Shown piece by piece: positions 11,031 through 23,850 of a stretch of DNA of 64,000 nucleotides (positions within the stretch are counted from its first letter, which is position 1; each line of letters begins with the position of its first letter). The translations under genes were made by a program, and so were the position numbers. The DNA lies in contig SMOI01000005.1 of NCBI GenBank assembly GCA_008000375.1, forward strand, positions 79,337 to 143,336, written 5' to 3'. Source of the stretch: Poteriospumella lacustris (lineage: Eukaryota > Sar > Chrysophyceae > Chromulinales > Dinobryaceae). Below the pieces are notes generated by a model. That model was given only the letters and a program-made list of their open reading frames with translations, had not been told where the DNA came from and made no database searches.

Positions 11031-14000
11031 ATGGACAATCACAGTCAGCCTTCTTTACCGGATTTAGGTGCCTTTCTAGTGAATAGTTCGCGCACACGAT
11101 GGTTGGCGCCTGAGGAGATTTATTTGCTGCTGGTGTTGCCGCCTGCCGAATTGGGGATTTCCCCGTTGAAATTCCCTCCTCCCATCATCAAAGGTACTTT
11201 CATCCCATTCATTTTGAGTGGTCCGAGGTCAATTTAAAATTGTTCGACGCTGCAGATGGGACACTTTGTGTGTACGAAGATGGGGCTCTTTGCAAGCAGG
11301 ACAACATCAGTTGGGCTAGGTGCGTTTAATCGTTGTCCAAGATTTTCTTCTTGTCTTATCGCTCTACGTTGTGCAAAATAGGAAAAAGGGGCAAGCAAAG
11401 CTGCAAGAAACATATTCAACGCTAAAAATTCACGGAGCTGAGCTCATCAAGGCGGTTTACATCCGTGGGCATGACAATGCAGTAAGTCACTTGAGACCTT
11501 TGGTAAACCATCGATTTGTGACCCATTCTGGCCGATCTTTTCAGAATTTCCGACGAAGAATATACAAATTGAATCAGCCTGACAAAGCGGTGACTATTGT
11601 GCATTACCGGGAGTGTCCTGATGACGAGAAAGTTGAGAAGACACATTTGCACGCGATTGTTCATTTCTTTCTTCATCGACATCTGTTGCCGTCTTACAAG
11701 GCGCCAGCTGTTCCTCAGCAGCCACAATATCATGATTCTCAAATGGCTGTAGACATTGGCCGTTCGGGTGATGGTGACCATGATATTTACTTCGATGAGG
11801 TAGGTGGCCAACGATGGATGCCTCGTGTGTCGGTGCTCTCAACGATTTCGCCTTCTCTGTTCATTAGATTCTTCATGATCTGGCGGATGAGTCTGCCGCA
11901 GGCAATCCAGCAGATCAACAGTACAATCATGACGATCAGAAAATGGCAACAGAGCGGGAAATGGTAAGTCCCCGTATGATCTGCAGTGGACGAACGAAAG
12001 TCCGTGAAAGTCACGTTGGAATGCCGCGGTACAGATTGAAATCATCGAATTCGCACCAACCAAACTCAATAGCAATGAAAATGAGCGAAAATTACTCGTG
12101 TGTATTTCGCATGCCCTCTTCTCCAGTCAGTGGAAGGTACGTCCACCTCGGAATCTTGGATGCACCACGCCAACAGTGCGATCATTCATTCTTTCTGCTT
12201 GTGTAGGTGGTTTTCTCATCGGAACAGCAGCAAATCGCGGTACCGATCATGTCTGTGTTGCCAGGTGTCATCAAGTTGCACGTCCCCATTCTCAACAATG
12301 GTCTGTGGAAGCTATTTCTCATCAACGAATATGTACGTTCACGTCGACGTTTTGATGTTTGATGAGAGTCCGTCGCCTGATTTTTGTTTGGTGGCCTCTT
12401 CGTTTGCTTGTGTTCCTTTCTTCTACTTCTTCTTCGTGACTTCGTGGCGCGTTTAGGATGAAAAGATATCGTACGACAGTTGGGAGAACTTCGTCGCCTT
12501 TTCGACGGATGGTACGTCCGTTGTCGTTCGTTGTTGTTTCGCGTTTGCCTTCCAGTGACTGATCCACCGTGTGGCTGTGTCCCTTGTAGAACCTCGTCGA
12601 ACCCTTGGCAAACGTCTACATAGCATCACATCGACGACCTCGCAGCAGGGTCGTAGTGACTATGACGACACCAATGTCCCTTCGTCTGGACGGTATGCGT
12701 CGCTGGAACCACAATCGTCATTCCATTCGAATGGCAATGGGAACAGCGGTATGAACGATGACTTTGGACGGGAAAGCAAGATCCGCATCGTCGAGAAATT
12801 AGAATCCATGAAATCCGCTTTGCTCGGTGAAGATGCTGCCCCATCGGCCTTCTTATCGCCGCATGGTATCGCCCCCGTGGCCTTCCTACGTGGTGATTCT
12901 ATGGCGATGAGTGAAGTCACCACCGCGGGAGGAGGTGAAGGGACGGATGGAGTGGAGTGGTTGGATGACACACAGTTGTCGACCCTGTCGAATGGCGAAC
13001 TGGAGTCGTTGATGGAACGTTACATCATGGCGGTGGTGAAGGAATTGGTGCAATTGGCGGCCGTGGACGATGATTTGAAAGCGGAAATGGATTCGCTCGA
13101 TGCCAATGGCTACAGTCTCTTCCATTACTGTTGTTTGTACAATTTGACCTCCTTGATCCCCGTCTTGATTGCACGTGGTGTCGAAATCAATCAAGCGACT
13201 GCCTCTGGATCGACGGCGTTGCATTTAGCGGTGGCGGCGGGTCACATCGCGGTGGCGCAATTGTTGTTGGACAGTGGTGTCGATGCGATGAAATTGGATG
13301 CGGATGGTATGACGGCGTACGATATCTCGGTGACAACTGGGCAAGAAGACATTGCGCGGCTACTCTTTCCGGTACGTTGTCATGGTTCATGGTCAAAAGC
13401 CTGCCCTTACGGTACACTGTATTGGTGCTCATCTGCTCGGCTTGCGTGTCATGTGTTGTCCTTTTTAGTTGTTCGAAAACACCGCGATTGATCCATCGGC
13501 AGATCCGATCCAGGCCACGACGGTTACGCCCAAGAAACGTCTACCGACGCTACCATATTCCGCGTCCAGCGTTGGAACCCCCGACGGAGACGGAAACTAT
13601 GATCGTGACGGTACCATGACCACCGCTTCCACCACAACAGCGGCACCAGGTTCAGTCAGTAGTCAACGACTGCTACACGATGCGTTTGCGACGTTGTCGT
13701 TGACCGACAAATGTGCCTTGTCCATTTCTCTGAGTCAATTGACCCCCAAGACTCCGGCTACCGCTTCGGCGGGCCATAAATCCGCAGAGCGCATTACAGG
13801 CATCGTTCCCTCCTCGGGGAGCAGAGCTATGAACAACAGCAACAGCGGTCTACCCCCACAGCCCCTGTCTATACCACCGCCTCCACCTGCGGCTTCATCG
13901 GTGGTGGCCATCCATGGCTTCGATGGCGGCCAACGTACCAGCAGTGATGATCGAAGCAGTGCCGCCTCGTTGTCGAATCATCAAGATTACGCCGTGATGG

Positions 14001-15376
14001 CTGCCCTGCAAGAGTTGGACACGTCGTACGTCGATATGCTGATGGGTGACGATCAAAGCACGACCAGTTGTTCGTTGCCGTCCACCTCTGCCATGTTCCC
14101 TCCCTTTCCCGATACATTTGCTTCTACAGCGTATACTGGGAGTGATGGTGGCCATGGTTTTGCTCCAGGTGATCGGTCCCCTTCGTCAGTGTCCTCGGCG
14201 ATGGGTATGCCCCGCGCAACGTCCAGCTCCAGTGTCTTGGGCTTCTCGGCGTCGTCTTCGTCGACGACATCATCGCTCGCTGCCCCTTCTACCAGCAGCA
14301 ATCTGAGTAGTAGTGTTCTCCACAAGCACAACACAACGCTCGCCAACGGCGCCGCCACCACCACCGGCAAAAGCGGCAGCTCTAGCAGCGGCAAACGTGC
14401 CACCGAAGATTTGAGTGACATTCAATCCGTCATTTCGGAGAGCGACAAAGTGTCGTTGGACAAGGCGATGTCGTTGATGGGTCAACAAGAACTGATTCAA
14501 GTGGAAGAAGAAGTGCGGAAGATTCAGAACAACGTCCGTGGGTGGTTGTTGCGTAAGAATTACGTCAATTTACGCGAAGCCGCGCGCTCGCTACAAGTGG
14601 CGTGGCGTGAAAAACGTAGCCGGTCGAATTCCGCTCCACCACCATTGATACCAATGGCGACTGGTCATTCACCCCGTATGAATGGCGGCGGGGGAGGAGG
14701 AGGTGGTGGAGGAGGAGGAGGATCCTTGGGCATTGCTGCTCCGGGGCCATCGTCGACGTCGTCGTCATCGGTGAGCGCTGGTACTCATTCGCGGAGCCAC
14801 AGTATCACGTTGCATGGCTCAACGGGCCCCGCTGGTATTCCCGCGGTTCGTAGTCATTTGGCATTGTCTCCATCGACGTCCGGAAAACATGGCTCGGTTT
14901 CGCACCCACCGCCACCATCCTCATCGACACCGCAGGCGTCACGACGAGACAGTCGGCTGCATGAAAGTGCCATGGACACCGATGACGACGACAACGGCGA
15001 TGAACATGGTGGTCATATCGTCGAGGATCACCTGGAAGTCGACCGCGACGCCACACACGAAGACGCTGACCGCAACGGCATCGAAGAGAAGGCGGCGGCG
15101 ACGTTACAAGCGGCGACACGACGTATGATTGCACGTCGGTCCTTTGCCAATTTGCACAAACACACCATGGCTTCCTTGACGATTCAACGGAATTTGGTGC
15201 GGTGGTGGACCCGTCACAGTCGAAGCAGCAGCAATGCGGAGCCCATGGACCCCAATTACGTCATGACCGCTGAACCCAGCCATGTCTACATCCCCACCTA
15301 TTACCACTCGTCGTCATCGATGCCGGGGGATCCGACGACGAATGCTAATCATGCGTTTCCTTTTCCGTATCGTTAA
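11031..15376 (+). CDS. Calmodulin-binding transcription activator (CAMTA)
   Basis: A calcium/calmodulin-responsive nuclear transcription factor of 1216 residues. Ten exons are inferred: 11031-11193, 11256-11319, 11382-11481, 11545-11799, 11868-11963, 12035-12136, 12207-12332, 12457-12511, 12590-13371 and 13469-15376. The total is a whole number of codons. The CG-1 DNA-binding domain occupies about residues 22-150 (RWLAPEEI, then DGTLCVYEDG, RKKGQAKLQETYSTLK, and GHDNANFRRRIYKL). An IPT/TIG-like immunoglobulin fold lies at about 226-320, and ankyrin repeats at about 490-590 (NGYSLFHYCCLYN, GSTALHLAVAAGH). IQ-type helices follow near 925-945 (IQNNVRGWLLRKNY) and 1124-1166 (RRMIARRSFANL, TIQRNLVRWW). 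This is the canonical CAMTA order. The C-terminal half also holds long Ser/Thr-rich segments and a run of about 13 glycines near residue 995. Splicing of the eight small 5' exons was placed by eye. Confidence 0.9.
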
Positions 15377-16961
15377 GCGAGGCATGTGGCTGTTTGTGGT
15401 GTGGGGGGGGGAGGAGGAGTCGCTTCCAGATATCCTCGCTCTGTTTTTTTTTCTTTTTGTACATAAAAAGTATGCGACCTCACCTCGTGGTGTGTGATTG
15501 ATCGTGTCAGTCCTTCATTCGCTGGATCATGCGCATTCGATGGCCCGTCGCTTTCTACTCGATCTTTTGCACCCTCCCCCCCCCCCGCCCATCTTCTCTT
15601 ACCAATCAGCCCATCCACACTGCCACCATCGTCCGTGCTGGTGCGGTAGCGTGTTTATGTTATTTGTTTCGCTGCGCCAGGTGTCATCGTCGTTTGGCCC
15701 CGCTTCAACGCATTTCTTCCTACATTCTCCCCTTCCCCCTCCCTGTATAGCTGTTTTTGTTCATTTATTCCTTTGGTCGTCCATTTGTTCTCATCGCCCA
15801 ATGTCACGCTCTGGTGGGTGTGGCGGTTGGGGGCAGTTCTTTTCCACACCACGCGTCGACCGCTTCAACACGCGTCACTGCTTCAGCATTGATCCTCCTG
15901 CTTTTTTTTTTTTTTTGCCTGCTTTTCCTCTCGCTCCTGCTCTCACTCTCTTCAGCATCGACCACCTTCACATCATCGCGCGGAGCTGGTGCAGTTCCGC
16001 TCTCACGTCGTTGTGTGCCATGTACATATTCTCCACATACACTGCACCTGTGTGGCCTTCGATCCGACTTTTAAATTAACCGCGCTGACATACAACTGTA
16101 ACTGTATACGACGATCAACACTAAGTGAGTGTAGTCGAACCCCGCCGCAACCCCATAATGATCGGGAGGATGGAGGGGAGGGGGTTGCAATTTGTTTTTG
16201 CCAGCGAGGTCCCTATCCATGTATATGCATACACATACAGTCGTTGTAAACACATTGATCATATATATAGTGGGTGTGAGTTGCTGTTCGTTGATGGGTA
16301 GTTTTTCGTTTCATTTTACACATCTTTGTGGACATGGGGTTGACCGTAGGACAACTGGCCGCCTCCCCACGTGGAGGGAGGAGAGGGGGGCCAAGTCATA
16401 ATACATGTTCTCTCAACTGTCGAGATGCTTGTACGCTGCTTCTTCTATGCAAGACCTAACCAATACCGCACACTATACAAAAAACTAAGGCCCCTCTTGT
16501 CGCCAACAACGACAACAGAAGGGCAAACCAAACCACAACTACAAATGCAAACTGGTGACGAGGATACACCAGGATAAATCGACGTTCCATACAGACTGAT
16601 AAGGCAAGTTTTCTGGTGAAAGAAACAGGTGCCAAGAAGGACATGAGAAGGCCGTCAAAAACAATATCAGGAAGAACATGGTATCTATATACAATTAAAA
16701 GAAGTGGGTGGGCGGGTAGAAAAGACAATGATATATTTTCGAGGGATGAGTCTCATCAGTCTGCTTCAACCAGGAAGCAGACAGAGGATGAGACTGCGAT
16801 AGAGGAGAGAGGGCGAGAGAGAGACAGAAAGAGAGAAAAAGAGGCAAAGAGCACTGTTTAATTCAGAAGGGAGGAAATGCTTTTGGATGAAAAAAGTTTT
16901 CCAGAGATGAGATAGCCTAGCCTGCGAGCGAACCCGAACGGTTTCGACAAAAGCTGCCACT
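15377..16961. other. Long convergent spacer between CAMTA and RNase T2
   Basis: About 1.6 kb with no credible gene. The longest open frame (15498-16079, plus) is a low-complexity product without domain features. The DNA holds a C-run near 15575, a T-run near 15905, TATATATA near 16262, a GA-rich tract at about 16795-16855 and a strong hairpin (listed separately). It should contain the 3' UTRs of both genes and perhaps a non-coding transcript. Confidence 0.4.
16749..16795. other. Strong inverted repeat / RNA hairpin
   Basis: Two 9-bp perfect stems are stacked: 16749-16757 pairs with 16787-16795 and 16759-16767 pairs with 16774-16782. They are separated by an asymmetric internal loop (one A against AGAG) and closed by a six-base loop (AACCAG). 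Eighteen pairs in 47 bases in an otherwise featureless spacer is unlikely by chance. It lies about 170 bases beyond the RNase T2 stop on that gene's strand, so it may fall in its 3' UTR. Confidence 0.7.
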
Positions 16962-17720
16962 TTATTTGAACGATGAGATGAACACCGTGCTACCACTGCA
17001 AGTGTCTTCCTTTTGAACATCCGATGGGCATACTATTTGCGCAGTTGGCTTGCCATTGACTTGGCTCCAGCAGGTGTACACACCATTGATGTAGTTTCCA
17101 GAGTTGCACTGCAAAGCCACCTTCGTCGAACCACCATAGTAAGTGCGCAAGTCCGACGCGCTGACAGAGCCACCCACGTTATTCGTGATCAAAGCAGGAG
17201 TTCCGAATTGCTTCAACAAGTTGATCGTGCCAGAGAAATAGTCGTATTGCGACAAACCAGTGCAGGTACCGTGCTTAGACCATTCATGGATCCAGAAGGA
17301 GTCGTAGTTGGGGTCGGACTCCTCATATTGAGCATTTGGCCAGTACGTGGTCATATCGGTCCATCCAACTTCATAGGGAACAGTAGTGTTGAAAGCTTCA
17401 GTGGTGCAGTCATGAGGATATCCACCGGCAGAATACTGAGGCCACAATCCGTGAATGGTGAAGTACTTGTTCCAGTAATCCTTGGGGTTGCTGCATCCGT
17501 AGTAATTGGACTTGCCGCTGCAGAATCCAGGTTGCCATGACTGAGCAAACACAAAAACATCACCAGAAGCCGAGGAAGAGCTGGAAATCGTGCCTTTTTG
17601 AAATAGTTCAAAAATAGTTCAAATTAGAAAATCCAATCCATTTCATCACACAAATCAAATTCCCTTACCAGCTGAAACCATGGCAACAAAGGCCAAGATC
17701 AAGGCAATATACGCAAACAT
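16962..17720 (-). CDS. Secreted ribonuclease T2
   Basis: An endoribonuclease that cleaves RNA through 2',3'-cyclic phosphates, acting outside the cell or in lytic vacuoles. Two exons, 17720-17669 and 17593-16962, encode 227 residues, the usual size of the family. Exon 1 is a signal peptide (MFAYIALILAFVAMVSA). Both catalytic segments are intact: CAS I FTIHGLWPQ with His64, and CAS II FWIHEWSKHGTC with His119, Glu120, Lys123 and His124. Cysteines placed like those of the RNase T2 disulfides are present (PGFCS, YYGCS, HDCTT, GTC, and a C-terminal pair). A later ATG in exon 2 would lose the signal peptide, so the two-exon model is preferred. In algae, secreted T2 enzymes are often linked to phosphate scavenging; nothing here shows its regulation. 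Confidence 0.95.
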
Positions 17721-18159
17721 TTTTCAGGGGATGGAATTTCTCGTAGGAATTAAATTCTAAGTAGTTCAATCGGAGAACTTCCACAACGCAAAGATGGGCA
17801 CCAAAGTGGAAAGAAACCTCGGTGCCCGAATCCAGCGAATCTGATGCAACTGCGTCCACGGCAGAGCCCAGCCTCAACACCCCGCAAACATCTTCAACTG
17901 TGTCGCTGTGTCGCACTTTCCTGCCTTTTCCCAAAATCCTAAAGTATCCACATATCCTTTTTCGAAAACCGTTTCAAGGTGAACTGCTTGGCGCAAGAAT
18001 AAGGAACTTGGTCGAAGGTCGAAGGTCAAATTTGAGAGATACCATCGGGGAAAAAAAATAGCTTCCATGATTCCACAGAGAAAAATCGATCATAGTCTAT
18101 TTGCGTGTTTACTAAGCTTGGCTATCTTCTTCATTTGCTAATAGTTTTTTGAGAGTCCA
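17721..18159. other. Divergent intergenic region, RNase T2 / BART protein
   Basis: About 440 bases between opposed starts. Short frames on both strands lack features. It is presumed to hold two promoters; no element could be named. Confidence 0.4.
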
Positions 18160-18856
18160 ATGCCGTCCAAGTTTTTGACCGAAGTTGCCAATTACTGTTG
18201 GAGCAACAAGTTTCTTGGTGAGTTATCGTTTGATGGACTGCGCACTGTTGTTCATGTTGACAATCAAAACTATGATTTATTCTCAGATGTGTTCCGAAAC
18301 TTCTTCACGGAACATGCTGAAGCGTTTGAGGGGGCTCCGCCAATGACTAGCGGTGAACATGATCTCAAATACTACAACCTCTTCCAGATCTATTTGAAGC
18401 TCTACGAGGTGAGACACATTCCACTACACCAATGACTTTTTTCAAAGATTGTTATCCTGACTTGTGGCTTCTTTGACGTAGAACACTCTGGAAAGCTACT
18501 TAAACACGCTCGATGTCCCCTTGGATGAGTTCTACAAGGAAGTTCGCGATGCGCAAGAAGAGTCGGACGACCCCTACATTACCACCTTCATTGATTGCTT
18601 GGTCGCTTCCACTGATTACGACTCCTTCTATAAAGTCATGGCCAGAGAAGGAAAGAGATCCGAAACGATGAAAGCGCTGCTCAAATCGTCTCCAAAGAAA
18701 GAAGCTGGTGACAAAGCGGTTGACTCCAAAGGTGGTGTCAGCGGACCACCTGCCCTTCCCAGTGACAGCAAAGCTTCCAGTACAAGATTTGAGGCGGATG
18801 AAAAAGGTACTGGACGGGATGAAGATGATACAGCTGAGAAGAAGTCGTATAAGTGA
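18160..18856 (+). CDS. BART-domain protein (CFAP36/ARL2BP-like)
   Basis: Two exons, 18160-18408 and 18482-18856, encode 207 residues. Residues 1 to about 130 form an all-helical unit that resembles the BART domain of CFAP36 (CCDC104) and ARL2BP: a first helix with WSNKFLGEL, an acidic FxxFFTEHAEAFE segment, a YxxLFQIYLKLYE helix, and later FIDCLVASTDYDSFYKVM, matching the ILxxxLAxxDFxxFKxMM pattern of CFAP36. BART domains bind GTP-loaded ARL2/ARL3 and occur at the base of cilia. The C-terminal third is charged and disordered (KSSPKKEAGDK, DEDDTAEKK). The intron has GTGAGA and TAG ends and is phase 0. Together with FAM227 nearby it suggests a ciliated stage. CFAP36 versus ARL2BP identity is not settled. 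Confidence 0.8.
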
Positions 18857-19011
18857 AGTGGCAAACAAAGTGTTGGTCACTTTCGAACGTTTCGTTTCGT
18901 CCATCGAAACGCATTCAATCTGTATCATAACTCCCATTTTCTGTTGAGTGTTTTCGGAATTCTTTACATACCATATATATACAGAAACGTTTGCTTTTGT
19001 TGATTGTTCCA

Positions 19012-21138
19012 CTACAACTTGCCTACGTAATTCTTGGAGTAGTCCTCTACGAATCCACCGATTTCGGTGGCAACTGCACCGATGATCCGATCACAAATGG
19101 CGTCAGCAACTGTATCAGCTGCAATGGCAACGTCACTATTCTTCTTCAAGAATGGCGCATCACGAAGTTTTCGAGCCCTGTCGAAATACAGCAACATCGA
19201 TGAGTACTGGTTAGACATGACATGGCCCTGTGCGTACGACTTACTTGTCCAACTTCAACTTATACGCTTCAAAATCGGATCGAATACAAGAGCTGATAGT
19301 CCCCAACGGCGGATACCGCTTCAGAAAGTCAAAGGTAGAATTCGCAGCTGATTTCGCTTGTTCAACAGGTGTCGTACGAGGAGGTGGGGGAATGTCTTCC
19401 GCAGTGGGCACCAGAGGAACCTGTGGACTCGCAGTGCTGACAGAGCCTTTCTTTTTCTCTTTTCTGAGTTTCAAGTCTTGTAGAATAGGGTCCACGGGGA
19501 GATCCGTGGGATGTTCTCGTGGAGCTTGCAGAAAGGAAATGAGATCATGTTCACATTGTTCAATAGACTGCAATTTTGTGAAAATCATATCGAAGACCGC
19601 AGCTTTATTCTTTGGCAGCGGGATGTCGGCAGGATCAATGGCGCCTTGGCCAGCTGCCACCACTGCATCTCGTAAGATTGTCTCTGGTTGTAAGGCTTGA
19701 GCCATATCCCACATGAACTCTTTGCGCTGCGGATCCTTCGCTTTTCTGGCTTCTTTGGATGCCTCCTTTTCTCGTAATTTGGCGATTCCTTTCGCAGCAC
19801 TTAAAGCAGCCAGCTCGCTTAAGGCCATGGGCGTAGCTGCTACCGCACCGTTGTTGCTTTTGACTCGAGCGGACGATATCACCGTCGGTGCGGATGGGGC
19901 AGCGTTAGGTTGGGGGGCACCAAATGTCCTCTGTGATGCTGGTGCTGCTGCTGCGGATGTCGTCGGCAAAGGATGTTCTTTGTACCAGTCTTTACGGCTA
20001 CGACGCCGTCGATGCTGCGTTTGCTGCTGATTTGTGACAATTTCACCCACAGCGGTCATGATCTGCGCCATCGAAGCCATGAGATCTCGGGTCATCAACT
20101 GCGTATCCACGACATCAGCTGGACGGAAATAGCCACCCATGACCCCACTCCCAGATCCTTGTCGTCGAAGTTTAGAAAAGTATGGATACGGCTTCACAGG
20201 AGGCTCCGCCGCATTGTCATTGGCATCGCCTTTGCCCTCGCGGTGCTGCTGCAACAGTTGCCGCAAGCGATCGCGAATCATATTGCCGTAGTGGCCCCTC
20301 AACGCCTGAGGATCCATAGGTTCCCTTGGTCTCCCATGTTCTCGTAGAAATTGTTGGAATTCTGCTGCTTGAAAGGCTGGTGGTCTGCCTGACGACGATT
20401 GTTGCTGGTGCTGACGACGCATTGTGAAACTCGACGCGTCTGGAGCGTTTTCGTCAGCGCTGTAAATATCTCTCATGATGCGCTCGTCAATAGGAGATGT
20501 AGATCTCGTGGATCTCGTTTGCGGCGCAATGTCATTATTCGAAGGCTTCGGCCGATGGACTTCGTCGTTGGCTTGCTGCTGCTGCTGCCAAGAGTTCTAT
20601 GAAAAAGCGTTCAAGACAGGACTGTCCAAGCAAAACTAAAGGTTTCATATCGTACCTCATTTGGAGACTGAGAACGCCCTGAATTACGATACGGAGCTCT
20701 GTTGATGTTTCTCACCGGTGAATCGCGATTGGTCCGAACGGTCATGTTGTTGGAAGTGGTAGTGGTTGAATCGCTTCGCGTAACATTACTTGAGGAGTTC
20801 TGGGCTTGTGGTCGTTGACTTTCATTGTTATTACGCTTATTTCGTGGTTCTAATCGGAAAATTTCTTGTTTACGAAGGGCGGGGTCGAATAAACCAGCTG
20901 ACTGCACGCTCTTATTCCATTCCCCACTGTCGTGTTGAAAAACAGGTGGTGGCGAGGGGATCCGAGGGGGTCTAGCGCGGGACAATCGCTCTTTAACTCT
21001 TTGTTGTGCACGTTTGTTTGCCTCCAAAACGAATGGCGATACATACGGTTCAAGTCGCTTTGTTTTGGGCTTTCGTGTACCCGACCGGGACGACCGGCCA
21101 GAGACGAAGGAGGAATTTTGATCAGCAAACGATGCCAT
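19012..21138 (-). CDS. Unrecognised 666-aa protein between two cilium-associated genes
   Basis: Three exons, 21138-20656, 20596-19245 and 19177-19012, join in frame to 666 residues. I do not recognise the family. The N-terminus is basic and proline-rich (GTRKPKTKRLEPYVSPFV, SRARPPRIPSPPPVFQ), followed by a polar Ser/Asn/Arg-rich stretch. Helical segments include EFQQFLREHGRP with IRDRLRQLLQQH, then a basic SRKDWYKEH region, an A/E/K-rich helix, and a C-terminal helical tail (VAIAADTVADAICDRIIGAV, then DYSKNYVGKL). Long proline-rich cytoplasmic proteins with helical C-termini are common at centrioles and basal bodies. Its place between the BART gene and FAM227 makes a ciliary or centriolar role a reasonable guess, but only a guess. 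The start is the first ATG of the frame, at 21138. Confidence 0.75.
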
Positions 21139-21559
21139 ATTCGACGGTACCACCAGCAACCCGTCAACTCAAAAAGGTTGTTCTATCTGGTACGAAAGGG
21201 TTTCGAGGACGAAACCAAAATCTGACGGATGACCGCCATTTAGATCAGATTGTTGGACCATTTCTCATTCAAATTCGAGCAGCGTTGTCTCCAGAGTTTC
21301 CCAAACAATCCTAGAACTTGTGTGTTCCAAACCGTTTCATGGAATGAAAAACGAAACGTCCAGCAGCAGAGCCCGACTCGCACGTTGGGTTGTTGGTCAA
21401 TGGTCAACTCGGAACTCTTTATTGTGGTTTACGTGCATTTTCCTTCATGTTCTAGACCGATCGCCAGCAATTCATTGAAGCGCATTGGCATATCTTTATT
21501 CTTGGGAATAAGAGATTTCGTGTCGCTGATCTGTTGTTCCTTTCCTTGCACTTCATACA
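21139..21559. other. Divergent intergenic region, unknown gene / FAM227
   Basis: About 420 bases between opposed starts. Overlapping short frames have no recognisable content. Nothing specific seen. Confidence 0.4.
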
Positions 21560-23819
21560 ATGAGGGCGACGGGAGGGAAGGCATCGAAGCCATCGAGCTC
21601 AAGTGGTGGGCCAGGAAAAGCTTCCATGACGACAGGAAGTATGGCGAATTCCGTGAATTTCAATGAAAACGTTGATGGATTTGAAGTGTTGTCGGAGACA
21701 ACTGGCGGAGCAACCCTCGGTGAAGATGGATCGAATGCCCCCAAAGTGTTGGACAAAGCCTTTATTATGGGTGAAACCAACATTACGCAAATGATTAAGT
21801 CTCTCGGTAATCGTACCGAAAGTTTGAAGACCAAAATGGCCATGGCGAAGGAGTTGCTTCGGGCAGATGTCGAACTCAACGAAGAGGGTGACGAACGTGG
21901 CGCGAAGGATTTGCCCAAAATTGTCAATGATGCTGAAGAAGAAGTGCCGAAGAGCTTACGCGAGCTGAGAATGAACAATGCAACAACAGGGCGTAAGTTA
22001 CCCTTCGCTGATCGTGCTTGAGCGATGAGTGACTGATATTATGTTGGCCACAGGTGATCCAGCGAAAATGAACTTAGTCACATCCGATAACGTGTACATT
22101 GACCCGTATCATCTCGTTCTGAAGACCAAGGCTCAAACCGATGCTGCTCGAAAAATTGAATCACTTTTCCAAGGAAACACCAACAATCGCGACACTAAAA
22201 AGGTGAAAACGAAAGGCAGTGTGAACGCGGATCATGCGAAGAAAGAGGAACAAGTCAAGAACAACAGCAAGCGTATCAATCGTTTGCGATTGGAACGCAA
22301 ACTGCAACAAATCACCGAATCCTTTGTGACACGAAATGTGAATGACAAAATCTTCCAAATTCCCGAGTTTGTGGACGAAGATCCGAAATGGTCGGTCCCT
22401 ATCAAATGGACGCCGAAGGACCCGCGTAGTGCGTTGCCTGAGAATGCGGATGGTGAATTTGATCCGGATTTATTGCTACGCTATGCGTTGGAAATGATTG
22501 AATTGCCTTCTGGTCGCAAGTTGTTCGCCTGGCTGATCAAACAGGTGGTCATCCAGTCGTATTTCGTGTTGCTGTTTTGGATGATCAAAGTTAAATTCTT
22601 TGAAACAGACTTTGTCGATGAAAAAGAAGTGTATCTCTTGCACAAACTGAGTCGAGAATATCGGAAATTGGTCGAAATGTTGGCACAACGGTCCCATGCC
22701 GAGCACGAGAAGGATTTTGTCTTCAAATATCTGCCGTTTATTCTGTCGAATGGTGTGTTCTACGCCTTTTTCTATCTGTTTCCGGGTAGTCGACACAGTA
22801 CGAATACGAAGGCCTTTAAGAAGACGGTCTATATGCAAGTCGTGCAGATTATGCATGGCTTCCAAGTGTGCCCCATATCGGTGAAGGTCTCGTGGGCGAA
22901 GTTGTTTCCGGAAGATGCCCACGACGGAGAGAACTTGGAAGACGGCGAAGAAGGCAAAGAGATCTTTCCCGTGCCCTTTGCCGTGAAAGCAACGACACAA
23001 GATCTATCCGGTACGGGTAAAAGGAGCACTGGATCTCCGACCTTGCGACGGAATCGATCACAATTACCGACGATGTCCCGTCCAACGACGGCGGGATCAC
23101 CCTCTGGACGAGAGACCGCGGGTAGTTGGGATGATGGACGTAGTGAAGCTTCCAGTCCGAGTACGTTGATGCGTCGATCACGAACGGCCTTGTTAGCCTC
23201 CCGTAGTAAAAGTGGTATGTTGGCCTTGGATTCGACGAGTTTGGATGATTCAACGAGTGCACCCAGTGTCGTGAAGCGTTTTGCGACAACACCGACAGGT
23301 GGGAAAGGATCCCCGCTACGGTTTGGATCAAAGCGAGCTCATTCCACGGTCACTTCCACTTCAGCCGCCGCACCGAAATTAGCCCGTGGTATGTCCAGGA
23401 AGTCCAGTATGGGTGATCTCTCGCGCTCGGCCATGTCGATGTCTGGTAGCATGGCCAGCAGCGGTGGTGGTGGTGGTCTGCATCGTGGAAGTCGGTCCTT
23501 GTCCTTTGACGATGACGACGAAGACGAAGACGATTACGAAGAAGTGAACCCCTTTTCGGAAGAAAACATCACTCACACGTTGGCAGCGATGAAAAGCAAA
23601 CCGCAATTGCAACGGAAACCTTCCGTCGCGAAGTTAGCGATGCAACGAACGGTATCCATCGCGAAATTACAACCGCCACCCAATGGGAACTCCAGTTCCA
23701 GCTCGGCCATCAATCTCTTGGCAGCGAATACAGCAGCGAATGCCAGTAGTTTGAATATGCTACCCACAACGACGACAACAACGGCCACCGCAGCGACGGC
23801 TACCGTTTCCGCGGCGTCG

Positions 23820-23850
<31 letters not shown>

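Noticed and set aside
15498-16079. 193-residue plus-strand frame after CAMTA
   Set aside because: Low-complexity product with poly-Pro and poly-Phe from homopolymer runs, no start context and no homology signal; more likely 3' UTR or spacer.
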